Assembly (NCBI RefSeq): GCF_018863415.1
Contig: NZ_JAHKSN010000020.1
Span: 31,028 to 95,027, forward strand
Source of the DNA: Deinococcus aestuarii
Lineage (GTDB): Bacteria > Deinococcota > Deinococci > Deinococcales > Deinococcaceae
Length of the DNA: 64,000 bases
Direction: 5' to 3'
Position 1 is the stretch's first letter, and every line of letters begins with the position of its first letter. Below, one piece after another: positions 40,525-48,711 of this stretch. A program made the translations under genes and the position numbers. Under the pieces are notes generated by a model, which saw only the letters and a program-made list of their open reading frames with translations, was not told the DNA's origin and ran no database searches.

Positions 40525-41442
40525 TCAGTCGGCAGCCTGGGGCACGCTCGCCGCGTCCCCCTCCAGGGCTCCCAGAATCTCGGACGCCGCCCGCTGAATC
40601 CGGCCCAGGCTGGCGCGGAGCCCCTCGGCGTTGCCGCCCCAGGCGGTGATGTAGTCGGCCACCTGGGGCGCCGCCTCAATGCCGTGAAGGCTGGCGAGGA
40701 CATACGCGCAGGCGTCGGCCTCCAGCTCGCGCGTCTTGCGGTCGGGCAGGTCCTCGGCGCGTTTGCCCTCGCCCTGGAAGTGCAGCGCCACATGCGCCCA
40801 CTCGTGGAAGAACACCCGGACGGCGTGCGCGGGCTCTGAGGCGCACTTCTCCCGGTTGAGGACGATCTTCCCGCCATCGGTCCAGCCGTGCGCGTTTCTC
40901 CCCTGACCGTCCTCCCACTCGACAGGCACCGGGCACGCCCCGGACAGGGCGCGCAGCAGCTCGCGCGTCCGGTCGTCGCCGCCCTGCACCACCATGAAAG
41001 CGGCGCTCGGCAACGGCTCGCCCTCGGTGTCGTGGTCGGCAAAGACCGAGGCGTACTTGAACCCCACCACCTTCTGCGCGGGTCTGCCGTTCGCCTGGCG
41101 TGGGGCCTCGTGGTCGGGCACCACCAGCGGCGCCAGCACGCGCACGGCCTTGGCGCCCTTCTTGACCCGGCGGCCCAACGCCTTCCACGCATGAAACCCG
41201 GCCACGTGCTGGGCACCCGGGGCCTGCATCCAGATCAGCAGTTGGTTGTTCAGGCTGTAGGTGTGGAAGCGGGCGGAAAAGCGCATGAAGGTCAGCAGCT
41301 CGGCGCTGGCCCCGGCGGCGAGTTGCGCGGCCAGGTGCTCGACGCGCGTGTCCACCCTCGCCATGAGTTCCTGCGTGATCGCCTGGGACGCTTCGCGGGC
41401 GGCTTCCTTCTCTTCGGGCGTGCTGGGCTTCTGGTAGCTCAT
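40525..41442 (-). CDS. ArdC-like antirestriction protein
   Basis: 305 residues. N-terminal ssDNA-binding domain of the ArdC/DUF1738 type (FMRFSARFHTYSLNNQLLIWMQ ... VAGFHAWKALGRRVKKGAKAV) and a C-terminal zinc metallopeptidase-like part with FFHEWAHVALH (HExxH) and a following ELEADACAYV Glu/Asp. ArdC proteins bind and protect incoming single strands and block restriction in the recipient. Expressed from promoter 2 (41497-41525), with AAGGAGCGAG before the ATG. Confidence 0.85.
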   Translation of the reverse strand: MSYQKPSTPEEKEAAREASQAITQELMARVDTRVEHLAAQLAAGASAELLTFMRFSARFHTYSLNNQLLIWMQAPGAQHVAGFHAWKALGRRVKKGAKAVRVLAPLVVPDHEAPRQANGRPAQKVVGFKYASVFADHDTEGEPLPSAAFMVVQGGDDRTRELLRALSGACPVPVEWEDGQGRNAHGWTDGGKIVLNREKCASEPAHAVRVFFHEWAHVALHFQGEGKRAEDLPDRKTRELEADACAYVLASLHGIEAAPQVADYITAWGGNAEGLRASLGRIQRAASEILGALEGDAASVPQAAD

Positions 41443-41496
41443 AGACCTCGCTCCTTCGTGTAGGAGGCGGGTGTGGAAGGTGCCCCCTACGTCCTT

Positions 41497-41525
41497 ACTA
41501 TATCTCTAACATAGTTAGTAGTCAA
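41497..41525 (-). promoter_or_regulatory. Leading-region promoter 2
   Basis: Minus strand TTGACT (41520-41525), 17 bases, TATAGT (41497-41502). The spacer contains the palindrome CTAACTATGTTAG, a likely operator. Leader homologous to that of promoter 1. Confidence 0.75.
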
Positions 41526-41692
41526 GAAAGGCCGGTAAACCTGTAAGCAGGTAAACCGGCGTATATCCGGGGTCACGCGCGCAGCGCCGCGCCCCCCGGG
41601 CGCGCGTCCACAGCCCGCATGGCGCGTCCCCGCAACCTCAGCCGCGCATGTCCGGGGCCGCCCTTGTCCCTTCCCCCTCCCATTTTCCCTGC

Positions 41693-42267
41693 GAGGGGCG
41701 GCGCGAAAAGCGCCAGGGGCGCGCGCAGCGGAGGTCAAGGCTCTTTCCCTTGACCGCAGCGAGCACGACCCTAAGCTGGAGACGCGCCCCGGAAGGGGGA
41801 ACAAAAAACAGCGCGCCGTCAGGCGCCCCTCTGTCTCTTGCTCTTCCGGCCCGCGAGGCTGGGCGCCGAGCCGCCTCAAGCCCTGTCCGAGAGGGCCGCA
41901 GGGACGGATCGCGGCGGCGTCCGGCCAGGGGCACCGTGCGCCGTCAGGCGCTCCTCTTTCCTTGCCGGTGCCCTCCCGGCAACCCCGGCCGCAGGCTGGA
42001 AGCGGGCCGCGCAGCGTCGCGCGAAAGCGCGAGAGGCGGGGTTGTTGCCCTGATCAGCTCCACGCCCTGCCTTGGATGCCTTCCAGACGGAGACCCGGGA
42101 CTGGAATGCGAGAGGGCTGCGTCCGGGCGACCGTGAGGAAGCCCGGTGTCGTTAGCAGCCCGGTCCCGCGCAGCGGGACTCGCATGGAAGGCCGCGCCCA
42201 ACGGGCGCTTTCCTCCTCGTCGGCGATGGCTGGCGCCGGACGGTTCAACGACTGTCAGACGGAACCG
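41693..42267 (+). ncRNA. Candidate structured RNA, copy B
   Basis: Diverged copy of 35675-36131. Helices: P1 42078-42085/42185-42192 (GCCTTCCA/TGGAAGGC), P2 42107-42112/42179-42184 (TGCGAG/CTCGCA), P3 42114-42120/42155-42161 (GGGCTGC/GCAGCCC), P4 42123-42128/42141-42146 (CCGGGC/GCCCGG) with loop GACCGTGAGGAA, P5 42164-42169/42173-42178, P6 42194-42199/42203-42208 with loop AAC, and 42241-42246/42262-42267 (CGGTTC/GAACCG). 5' hairpins include GGCGC-GAAAA-GCGCC (about 41700), GGTCAAGG/CCTTGACC (41733-41754) and TCGCGC-GAAA-GCGCGA (about 42017). No gene overlaps it. A short direct repeat, GCGCCGTCAGGCGC, occurs twice in the 5' part. Confidence 0.55.
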
Positions 42268-42509
42268 GCGGCCCTGGGACGCTCGGGAACCCACCAGATT
42301 TTGAATTCCACGATGCTGGTGGGTTCATAGCCGGTCCACCGCGTCTCGTCGTGTTGCTCCCAGGCGATCTGGTCGCCGCGGCGACGGGCACATGCCGCCT
42401 GGGCATCCTCTACCGTGGCGAAGGGGCTGCCGATGACCTCCTCATCGACCCGGTTCCACTCGCCTTCCATCTGGTAGTAGTTCACGTCGGCCACAGCGAC
42501 ATAGGGCAT
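42255..42509 (-). CDS. Small unknown protein
   Basis: 84 residues from ATG 42509 (GTG 42524 alternative; neither has a clear ribosome site). Acidic, aromatic-rich (VNYYQMEGEWNRVDEE, FKIWWVPERPR), single-domain look with an ATVEDAQAACARRRG helix, similar to small DUF proteins that take part in no known pathway. Its 3' end overlaps the last helix of structured-RNA copy B. Confidence 0.45.
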   Translation of the reverse strand: MPYVAVADVNYYQMEGEWNRVDEEVIGSPFATVEDAQAACARRRGDQIAWEQHDETRWTGYEPTSIVEFKIWWVPERPRAAGSV

Positions 42510-42757
42510 GGGTGCATTCTGCACGGGACGAGGCGATCAGGGGCGGCCCGCCTCCTCGACGTGCCACCCCTAAACTTTTTGCGGACCCTACACAGGGAGA
42601 CGACAAGGGCCATAGATTTTGGTACGCCTAGAGAATGCGACGTGCCGCAAGCGCTTGGGCGTCATAGCAGAGGGAGGCAGGCTCCCTCGGCCAACCCTCA
42701 ACAGGGGGAGACGATGAGCAGAACTGCTTCAACCCGCCCTGTTCGTCCCGACCGCCT

Positions 42758-43825
42758 TCAGCAAGAGGCTTCCCAGCGCCTCAACGCCCGCAGGAGCAGG
42801 AAGGCGGCCTGCACGGGGTTGCCGCGCTCGCGGCCCAGCGCGTCGTTGAACGCTTCCCCCTCGGCCAGAGCCTTGATGGGAGCAAGCTGGAGGGCGAGGT
42901 CCAGTCCTGTGGCTCGCTCCTCCCAGGTGCGCCACGGCAGCGTGTCGAGATATGCCGCGCGCACCGCCAGCACCGTCGGCGTGCCGTCTATCCCCGTCAC
43001 CGCCTGTGGGATGCCCGCCCGCTCGTCGTATTCGCGGGCGTCCTCCAGCAAGCGGTCAAGCGAAAAGAACGGCAATGCGAGTTGGGCCTCCTCCCAGTCG
43101 AGCAGCAGCACACTCCCGTCCGGCTGGACCACCCCGTTCTCGTGGTGCAGGTCCACGTGGTCTAGGGACTCCGGCCAGTTCATCGCGGCCAATTCGTCCG
43201 TCCAGGTCTGAACCCTCCCACGATGCACCTCCAGCCGCTCGGCGAGGTTAGGGGGAAGGTCGAGGTTGAACGTGCTGCGAAAGTCCTGCCGCCGCTCCTC
43301 GAAGATGGGCAGGTAACGCTCGCGGGTCAGCGTCAGGAGCTGATCGAACTGTGTGGGGATGGATGTCAGGGGGAAGTGCGGAAGACCCAGCCGGGCACTT
43401 TCGGGGAGTGTCAGCACCGCGGCCTGCACGCGGGCGAGTTCACGGGCCATCTCCACCACGGCGCCGGTGCCCTCGGCGTCCCGGACGACGTGCCCCTCGA
43501 AAGCACGGAACAGGGTCCAGGTCTGCTCGCCGTCCTGTCGGGAGGCGAGCAGCTCCGGGGTGTGGTGAGGCCGCGCGAGATGCGCCAGCTCGAAAGCGCG
43601 GGGAGCACTCCTGAAGAGGGGCAACGCGCCCACCTTGAACACGACGTCATAGGGCTCAGGGGCCAGGACATGAAAGCGCGCGACGACACCCCACGCCTTG
43701 ACGTTGAGCAGGGCAGTGGGACCCTGGGCGGTGTGATGGGGTGGGAGGGCAGCCTGAATCCAGATCAGAGCGTCCTGGACGGACAGCAGGGCATCGGGCC
43801 AGCGCCGTTCTTCGGATGTGGTCAT
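42758..43825 (-). CDS. Aminoglycoside phosphotransferase-fold protein
   Basis: 355 residues from ATG 43825 (GGAG 5 bases upstream). The Brenner-type catalytic loop is SLDHVDLHHENGVV (HxDxxxxN) and the metal-binding block is VLLLDWEEA (D of DWE). The N-terminal lobe is short of the classic P loop. It should phosphorylate a small-molecule hydroxyl; which one cannot be read from sequence, and resistance should not be assumed. Confidence 0.8.
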   Translation of the reverse strand: MTTSEERRWPDALLSVQDALIWIQAALPPHHTAQGPTALLNVKAWGVVARFHVLAPEPYDVVFKVGALPLFRSAPRAFELAHLARPHHTPELLASRQDGEQTWTLFRAFEGHVVRDAEGTGAVVEMARELARVQAAVLTLPESARLGLPHFPLTSIPTQFDQLLTLTRERYLPIFEERRQDFRSTFNLDLPPNLAERLEVHRGRVQTWTDELAAMNWPESLDHVDLHHENGVVQPDGSVLLLDWEEAQLALPFFSLDRLLEDAREYDERAGIPQAVTGIDGTPTVLAVRAAYLDTLPWRTWEERATGLDLALQLAPIKALAEGEAFNDALGRERGNPVQAAFLLLRALRRWEASC

Positions 43826-43919
43826 GCGGACTCCAGGGGCCACCTGGAGCCGCATGGATCAGGGTGGCCCGTTCTTGAGCAGGAGGGCGGGAGGAGACAG
43901 GCGGAATGCGGGGAAAGCC

Positions 43920-43935
43920 GTGGAGCCCGCGCTTG
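43920..43935 (+). repeat. 16-bp direct repeat, copy 1
   Basis: GTGGAGCCCGCGCTTG, identical to 45560-45575. Lies in an otherwise featureless 297-base gap (43826-44122). Confidence 0.6.
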
Positions 43936-44122
43936 GTTGTTCGGCCATGTCACCACCCCCCTCCTGTGCTCAGGCAGCCTAACACCAGGGAGAAACGGCT
44001 GGAAGCGCATTCCCCTCTCGCTCACACGCCGGTGCGGAGCTGAGAACAGTTGGGCGACTGAAAAAGCGTCATAGCCGCTATTTTTGTTGGCGTACTGAAG
44101 TTTCTGCATCGTGTCGGCATCC

Positions 44123-44527
44123 CTACACCAGCTCGACCTCGACACCGAACACGCGGGCAGGATCGTTGCTCGACCGGCCCTCGCCCACCTGGCGTCGCCG
44201 TTGCCGGACGTACTTGGCGGGAGGGTCCTCCAGCTCGACCGCCAAACCCAGGAACCGCAGGCCTCCATCACCACCCTCTGCCAGGAAGTACCCGCGCACG
44301 GTGCCGAAGCCCAGGCGGTTCATCTTCACGCGGACGCGGGTGCCCACCTTGGGCACGGAGCCGGTGGCTCCACTCCAGCGGTAGCCTTCCTGCACCCTGC
44401 CGAGGTCGGTAAACACCTCGTGCTCGGCGTGTAGCCGCGACCCGAACAGGTGGGCCTCGTCGTTGGCCTTGGGGCGCTGCACCTGCTCAAGTCGGTCGTG
44501 AAGGGTGGGAACGTGTGTCTCGCTCAC
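44123..44527 (-). CDS. Unknown plasmid protein with SH3-like segment
   Basis: 134 residues, GTG 44527 with AAGGAG 7 bases upstream. VGTRVRVKMNRLGFGTVRGYFLAEGG ... LAVELEDPPAKYV is a small beta barrel related by eye to the protein at 39798-40106; a basic patch (RQRRRQVGEGR) follows. A TTTTTGCGGACC motif stands 16 bases before the start. Confidence 0.5.
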   Translation of the reverse strand: MSETHVPTLHDRLEQVQRPKANDEAHLFGSRLHAEHEVFTDLGRVQEGYRWSGATGSVPKVGTRVRVKMNRLGFGTVRGYFLAEGGDGGLRFLGLAVELEDPPAKYVRQRRRQVGEGRSSNDPARVFGVEVELV

Positions 44528-44759
44528 GGGATCGCTCCTTGAGGGTCCGCAAAAAGAAAGGGTCACGCCAGCAGCGACGCGGAAACAGACGCTAAGGCGC
44601 TGAGAGCGGGCTGCTGGTTCCTCCCCTCCGCCTCCCTCGGGGAGTTGACCCGGCAGAGGCGGCCCCGACGGCAAGCAGCGGGGGGGCGACGTACCGTCGC
44701 CGTCAGAGCGCACACCGGTCGGCGGCCTCCACCAACGCCGCGCGGGTCTGTCGGCGGGC

Positions 44760-44940
44760 GTTTTTCCCTTGATCACGAGCAGGAAGGGCACTGTGAGCAG
44801 CGCGCCCACCAGCCCGAACACGCTGCCACACAGCAGCACACCCATCGTGATCGGGAATGGATGTACCTGGGCGGCGCTCCCCGTCCGCAGGGGTACGATC
44901 AGGTTGTCCCCGGTCTGTGGCAGCACGATGGCGAAAATGC
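44760..44940 (-). pseudogene. Fragment of an AI-2E-family (PerM-like) transporter
   Basis: The minus strand reads TGDNLIVPLRTG ... VHPFPITMGVLLCGSVFGLVGALLTVPFLLVI, the C-terminal signature of AI-2E/PerM permeases, with nothing of the rest of the protein upstream. A truncated leftover. Confidence 0.55.
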
Positions 44941-45435
44941 GGGAGCGGGCGAAGCAGTCTGGGTGGGCACCGGAGACCCCTGCCTGAAGGCCAAGGGGAG
45001 GCCACCAGCCTGTGCCAGGTGAGTGAGCCTGCTACGGCATGGCTTGAGAGAGCTTCACCATGAGTGGTCACGCTGTGAAGGACGGCTCAAGCTCAGGTTC
45101 TCCCCATGTTTCAGGAGGGCAGCCCCACCACAGCGTTCACCGGGCGCGAGCACCGACCCGTCTGAAGGCGCCTTCAGCGAAACCGGGGGTGAGCAGTCAA
45201 AACGCCCGGCCTGCCGTTGTTCTCGCTCTCAAGAAGCGAACAGGCGTCTGAGGACACAATGTTCACGCTCTCCGGCGGTCTGGTCGTTCTTTTTCTGTCT
45301 GGGAGAAGACGAGTCCTGCGGTGAGCCTTCGTGCCCTCTTCGTGTTTCCAAGGAGGTGTCCCCCTGCTGCCATTCCGTCTGGGCCGGTGGGCGGCCGTCC
45401 CTTTCATGCCATCCCAAGATCTCACGGAGGACCCC
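44941..45435. other. Region without a convincing gene
   Basis: Only short ORFs, for example a 21-codon ORF at 45259-45324 (MFTLSGGLVVLFLSGRRRVLR). Nothing else recognised. Confidence 0.4.
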
Positions 45436-45576
45436 ATGTTCCACTGGCCTGACGCCCTGCTGTTCCTGTCCTCTGCACTGGCCCTGCTGGTGCTCACGGT
45501 GGGGACCCGCCTGCGACGCCACGCCGTCCCCGTTCCCGTGCAAAAGGACATGAGACGGTGTGGAGCCCGCGCTTGA
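45436..45576 (+). CDS. 46-residue membrane peptide
   Basis: ATG 45436 with GGAGG 5 bases upstream; one membrane helix (PDALLFLSSALALLVLTVG) and a basic tail. It is in frame with the truncated ATPase behind it, separated by a single TGA, and its last codons lie in the 16-bp repeat, so its tail may be a rearrangement product. Confidence 0.4.
   Translation: MFHWPDALLFLSSALALLVLTVGTRLRRHAVPVPVQKDMRRCGARA
45560..45575 (+). repeat. 16-bp direct repeat, copy 2
   Basis: GTGGAGCCCGCGCTTG, identical to 43920-43935. It ends 2 bases before the point where the P-type ATPase sequence begins. Confidence 0.6.
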
Positions 45577-45577
45577 A

Positions 45578-46296
45578 CGCACGTCACCGACAACCACTTC
45601 GCCTCCATCGTGGCGGGGGTCGAGGAGGGGCGCACCGCTTACGCGAACGTCCGCAAGGTCGTGTCCGTCCTGGTGTCCAGCGGCGTGGCTGAGGTGCTGC
45701 TGTTCCTCACGGCGGTGGCGCTGGGCTTCCTGATCCCGCTGACCGCCGTGCAGCTCCTGTGGCTGAACATCGTCACGAACGGCTTCCAGCCTATCGGCCT
45801 CGCGCTGGAGCCCGGCGAGCGCGGGCAGATGACGCGCCCCCCGCGCCGCCCCGACGAGGGCATCTTCGACCGGCTGATGGTCTCGCAACTCCTGCTCTCG
45901 GGGGTGGTGATGGCCGCGCTGGTGTTCGTCCCCTTCACGCTGATGTTGCAGGCGGGCGCGAGCGAGTTCGCGGCGCGAAACGTGGCCCTCTTGCTGATGG
46001 TGCTGCTCCAGAACTTCCACGCCCTGAACGCCCGCTCGGAAACCGCGAGCACCTTCGCGCTCCCCTTTTCGCGCAGCCGGGTGCTGCTGCTCGCCATCGT
46101 AGGGGCGCAGCTCGTGCATCTCGCTGCCACGCACATCCCGCTGATGCAGCGGGTGCTGGGCCTGGAGCCAGTGCCCTTCACCCAGTGGCTGCAACTCCTG
46201 CTGCTCGCGTCCCTGATCGTCGTGGCGATGGAGGCCTTCAAGTGGGCCTGGCGGCGCGGCGAACGCGCCCGGACCCGCCGCGCCCCGACGACCTGA
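45578..46296 (+). pseudogene. C-terminal third of a P-type cation ATPase
   Basis: The reading begins THVTDNHFASIVAGVEEGRTAYANVRKVV, i.e. just after the catalytic core, and continues through the C-terminal membrane helices (LTAVQLLWLNIVTNGFQPIGLALEPGE ...). The phosphorylation DKTGT and TGDGVNDAPA motifs are missing, and a TGA stands directly upstream in frame. Without the ATPase core it cannot pump. Compare the N-terminal ATPase fragment at 51328-51556. Confidence 0.8.
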
Positions 46297-46323
46297 CCCC
46301 ACCCGACCCCTGAGAGGTTCCCG

Positions 46324-47706
46324 ATGAGCCAGACCCAACTCCCCGGCCAGACCCGTCCCGCCCCCCGCGCCGGGATCGGCCGCACTGCGCTCGGCGTGCT
46401 GTGGACCGCCCTGTACGTGGTGATCGCCCTGTCGCCGCTGCTCACCATCTTGATCGGGCCGGAGCCGGAGGGCCGCGACTTCTGGACCGAGTTCAGCGTG
46501 GCGCTGGGCTTCGTCGGCATGAGCGTGATGTGCCTGCAATTCCTGATCACGGCGCGGTTCCGCCGCATTGCCGCGCCGTACGGCATCGACATCCTGCTCC
46601 AGTTTCACCGGCAGATTTCTTTCGTCGCCTTCGGGCTGGTGCTCGCGCACCCGCTGATTCTCTTCCTGTCGCGGCCCGAGACGCTGGCGCTGCTCAACCC
46701 GGTGACCGCCCCGTGGCGGGCGCGGTTCGCGGTGCTCTCGGTGCTGACGCTGGTCGCGCTGGTGGGGACGAGCGTGTGGCGGCTGAACCTGAAGCTGGGG
46801 TACGAGACCTGGCGGCTGGTGCACGGCCTGCTCTCGGTCCTGGTGATCGGGCTGGCGCTCGCGCACATGCTGGGCGTGGGGCATTACCTGGATACCCCCT
46901 GGAAGGCGGCGCTGTGGACCGCGATGGCGGTGGGCGTGGCGCTGCTGGTGCTGTACGTGCGGCTGCTCAAGCCCTTCTTGCTGCGGACCCGCCCCTACCG
47001 GGTGACCGGGGTACGCCGCGAGCGCGGGGACAGCTACACCCTCAGCCTGGCCCCCGACGGGCACCGGGGGCTGCGCTTCCGGCCCGGGCAGTTCGCCTGG
47101 ATCCGGGTGGGCACCTCGCCGCTGAGCGTGCGGGAAAATCCCTTCTCCTTTTCCGGCTCGGCCGAGGAGCAGGGACAGATCCACTTCACCATCAAGGAGC
47201 TGGGCGATTTCACCCGGACGGTCAGAGACGTGCCGGTGGGCACCCGCGCCTATGTGGACGGCCCCTACGGGGTGTTCACGCCCGACTACCTCCAGCGCGA
47301 CCAGGGCTTCGTCTTGATCGCGGGCGGGGTGGGCATCACCCCCATGATCAGCATCCTGCGGACCCTGGCCGACCGGGGCGACGACCGCCCGGTGCTGCTC
47401 TTCGCCGCGAACAAGGACTGGGACAGCGTAACCTTCCGCGAGGAGTTGGACGAGCTGCGCGGCCGATTGAACCTGCGGGTCGTGCACGTGCTGAACGAGG
47501 CCCCGGACGAGCGTCCTGCGGGGCAGGAGATTGAGACCGGCTTCGTGTCCCCCGAGTTGCTGGAGCGGTACCTGCCGGAAGACCGCCGCACCCGCGAGTA
47601 CTTCCTGTGCGGGCCGCCGCCGATGATGGACGCGGTGGCGAAGGCACTCTCTGACCTCGGCGTGCCCCTGACGCACGTGCACGCCGAGGAGTTCAACCTC
47701 GTGTAA
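46324..47706 (+). CDS. Ferric-reductase-like flavocytochrome
   Basis: 460 residues. Six membrane helices with His residues for b-type haem (LLQFHRQISF, LAHPLILF, RLVHGLLSVL, ALAHMLGVGH), then a ferredoxin-reductase-type module: FAD motif RPGQFAWIRV, PFSFSG, and NAD(P)H motifs LIAGGVGITPM and YFLCGPPPMM. It should move electrons from NAD(P)H across the membrane to an acceptor outside. A 32-codon gene follows at once. Confidence 0.85.
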   Translation: MSQTQLPGQTRPAPRAGIGRTALGVLWTALYVVIALSPLLTILIGPEPEGRDFWTEFSVALGFVGMSVMCLQFLITARFRRIAAPYGIDILLQFHRQISFVAFGLVLAHPLILFLSRPETLALLNPVTAPWRARFAVLSVLTLVALVGTSVWRLNLKLGYETWRLVHGLLSVLVIGLALAHMLGVGHYLDTPWKAALWTAMAVGVALLVLYVRLLKPFLLRTRPYRVTGVRRERGDSYTLSLAPDGHRGLRFRPGQFAWIRVGTSPLSVRENPFSFSGSAEEQGQIHFTIKELGDFTRTVRDVPVGTRAYVDGPYGVFTPDYLQRDQGFVLIAGGVGITPMISILRTLADRGDDRPVLLFAANKDWDSVTFREELDELRGRLNLRVVHVLNEAPDERPAGQEIETGFVSPELLERYLPEDRRTREYFLCGPPPMMDAVAKALSDLGVPLTHVHAEEFNLV

Positions 47707-47715
47707 GGAGGCCCC

Positions 47716-47814
47716 ATGCGTTACCTGAACATGATCCGCACCGTGATCGCCATGACAGTCCTGTTCACCCTCGCGTCCGCGCTGTTCGGGCTGCTGCGGG
47801 CGGGAGTGCTGTGA
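47716..47814 (+). CDS. 32-residue membrane peptide
   Basis: ATG 47716 with AGGAGG 4 bases upstream, stop 47812-47814. One hydrophobic helix (MIRTVIAMTVLFTLASALFGLL). Ten bases after the flavocytochrome stop, so perhaps a small subunit of it. Confidence 0.55.
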   Translation: MRYLNMIRTVIAMTVLFTLASALFGLLRAGVL

Positions 47815-47883
47815 GCGCCGGGCCGGGCGGCGGCGGGACGCCCCGCTCCCGCCTCCCCGCCGCCGCCTCATCGGGAGGCAGCC

Positions 47884-48711
47884 ATGAGCAAGCGGAAGTT
47901 CCGTGAGGTCTACGCCCCCACCCCGGACGGCGGGGTTCAGTTCGCCGCCAGCGCCGACCGCTGGCACCTTTACAAGGACCACGTGCACCTCGCGCCGCAC
48001 CATCAGGAGGGCGGGCTGCTGCGCTTCGAGGCGAGCCTGATGCCCTTTGTGGACAACCCCGACCGCCAGGCCCTCGTCGTCATCGACATGCAAAACGACT
48101 TCTGCTCGCCGGGCGGCTGGACCGACGTCTCGGGGCTGGACCATGAACGCTGCCGCCGGGCGATTCCCGGCGTGATCCGTGCCCTGGAGGTGGCCCGCGA
48201 GCGCCAGATGTGGGTGATCTGGGTGGACTGGCACAACCGCCCGGACCTGCGCAACCTCGGCGCCCCCACCCTCTTTTCCTTCAAGCACAGCTTGGAGCAG
48301 CGCGGCATCGGGCAGGAGCTGGAGCGCGGGCCGGTGCTCACGGCGGGGTCGTGGGGCGCCCGGATGGTGGACGAACTGCTGGTGCGGATGCGTGAGGAGG
48401 ACATCCTCACCGAGAAGGTCCGCATGGACGGCTTTTTCGGCACCCACCTCGACCAGGTGCTGCGGACCCAGGGCATCGAGACCCTCCTGTTCGCGGGGGT
48501 CAACATCGACCAGGGCGTGACCTCCACGGTGGAGGAAGCGTATCTCCGCGACTATGGCGCGGTGCTGCCGGAAGACGCCTGCGCGACCTCCAGCCCCGAC
48601 TCCTGCTACGACGCGGTGGTCTTCAACGCCCGCGCCTGCTGGGGCTTTTCGATAACGACCGCCCAGTTCGCGCAGGCCCGGCCCCCCGGAGCAAAGGAGG
48701 AAGGCGCATGA
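47884..48711 (+). CDS. Isochorismatase-fold protein lacking the catalytic Cys
   Basis: 275 residues. Asp of the triad is in ALVVIDMQNDFCSPGG and Lys in TEKVRMDGFFGT, but the block that normally reads GVNTDQCVxxT is GVNIDQGVTST, with Gly in place of Cys. The frame is intact and the gene is coupled by ATGA to the next (48708-48711), so it seems kept. It may bind but not hydrolyse an amide, or use another residue. Confidence 0.75.
   Translation: MSKRKFREVYAPTPDGGVQFAASADRWHLYKDHVHLAPHHQEGGLLRFEASLMPFVDNPDRQALVVIDMQNDFCSPGGWTDVSGLDHERCRRAIPGVIRALEVARERQMWVIWVDWHNRPDLRNLGAPTLFSFKHSLEQRGIGQELERGPVLTAGSWGARMVDELLVRMREEDILTEKVRMDGFFGTHLDQVLRTQGIETLLFAGVNIDQGVTSTVEEAYLRDYGAVLPEDACATSSPDSCYDAVVFNARACWGFSITTAQFAQARPPGAKEEGA

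Noticed and set aside
41638..42136. Open frames on both strands across structured-RNA copy B
   Set aside because: Same reason; not conserved between the two copies at protein level.
42714..42960. Short rightward ORF (MSRTASTRPVRPD...) with a good ribosome site
   Set aside because: Most of it is antisense to the end of the phosphotransferase gene and reads like a shadow frame.
45229..48447. 1,072-residue open frame on the minus strand
   Set aside because: Lies antisense to the ATPase fragment, flavocytochrome and isochorismatase-fold genes; composition (His, Gln, Arg, Pro-rich) is that of an antisense frame in high-GC DNA.
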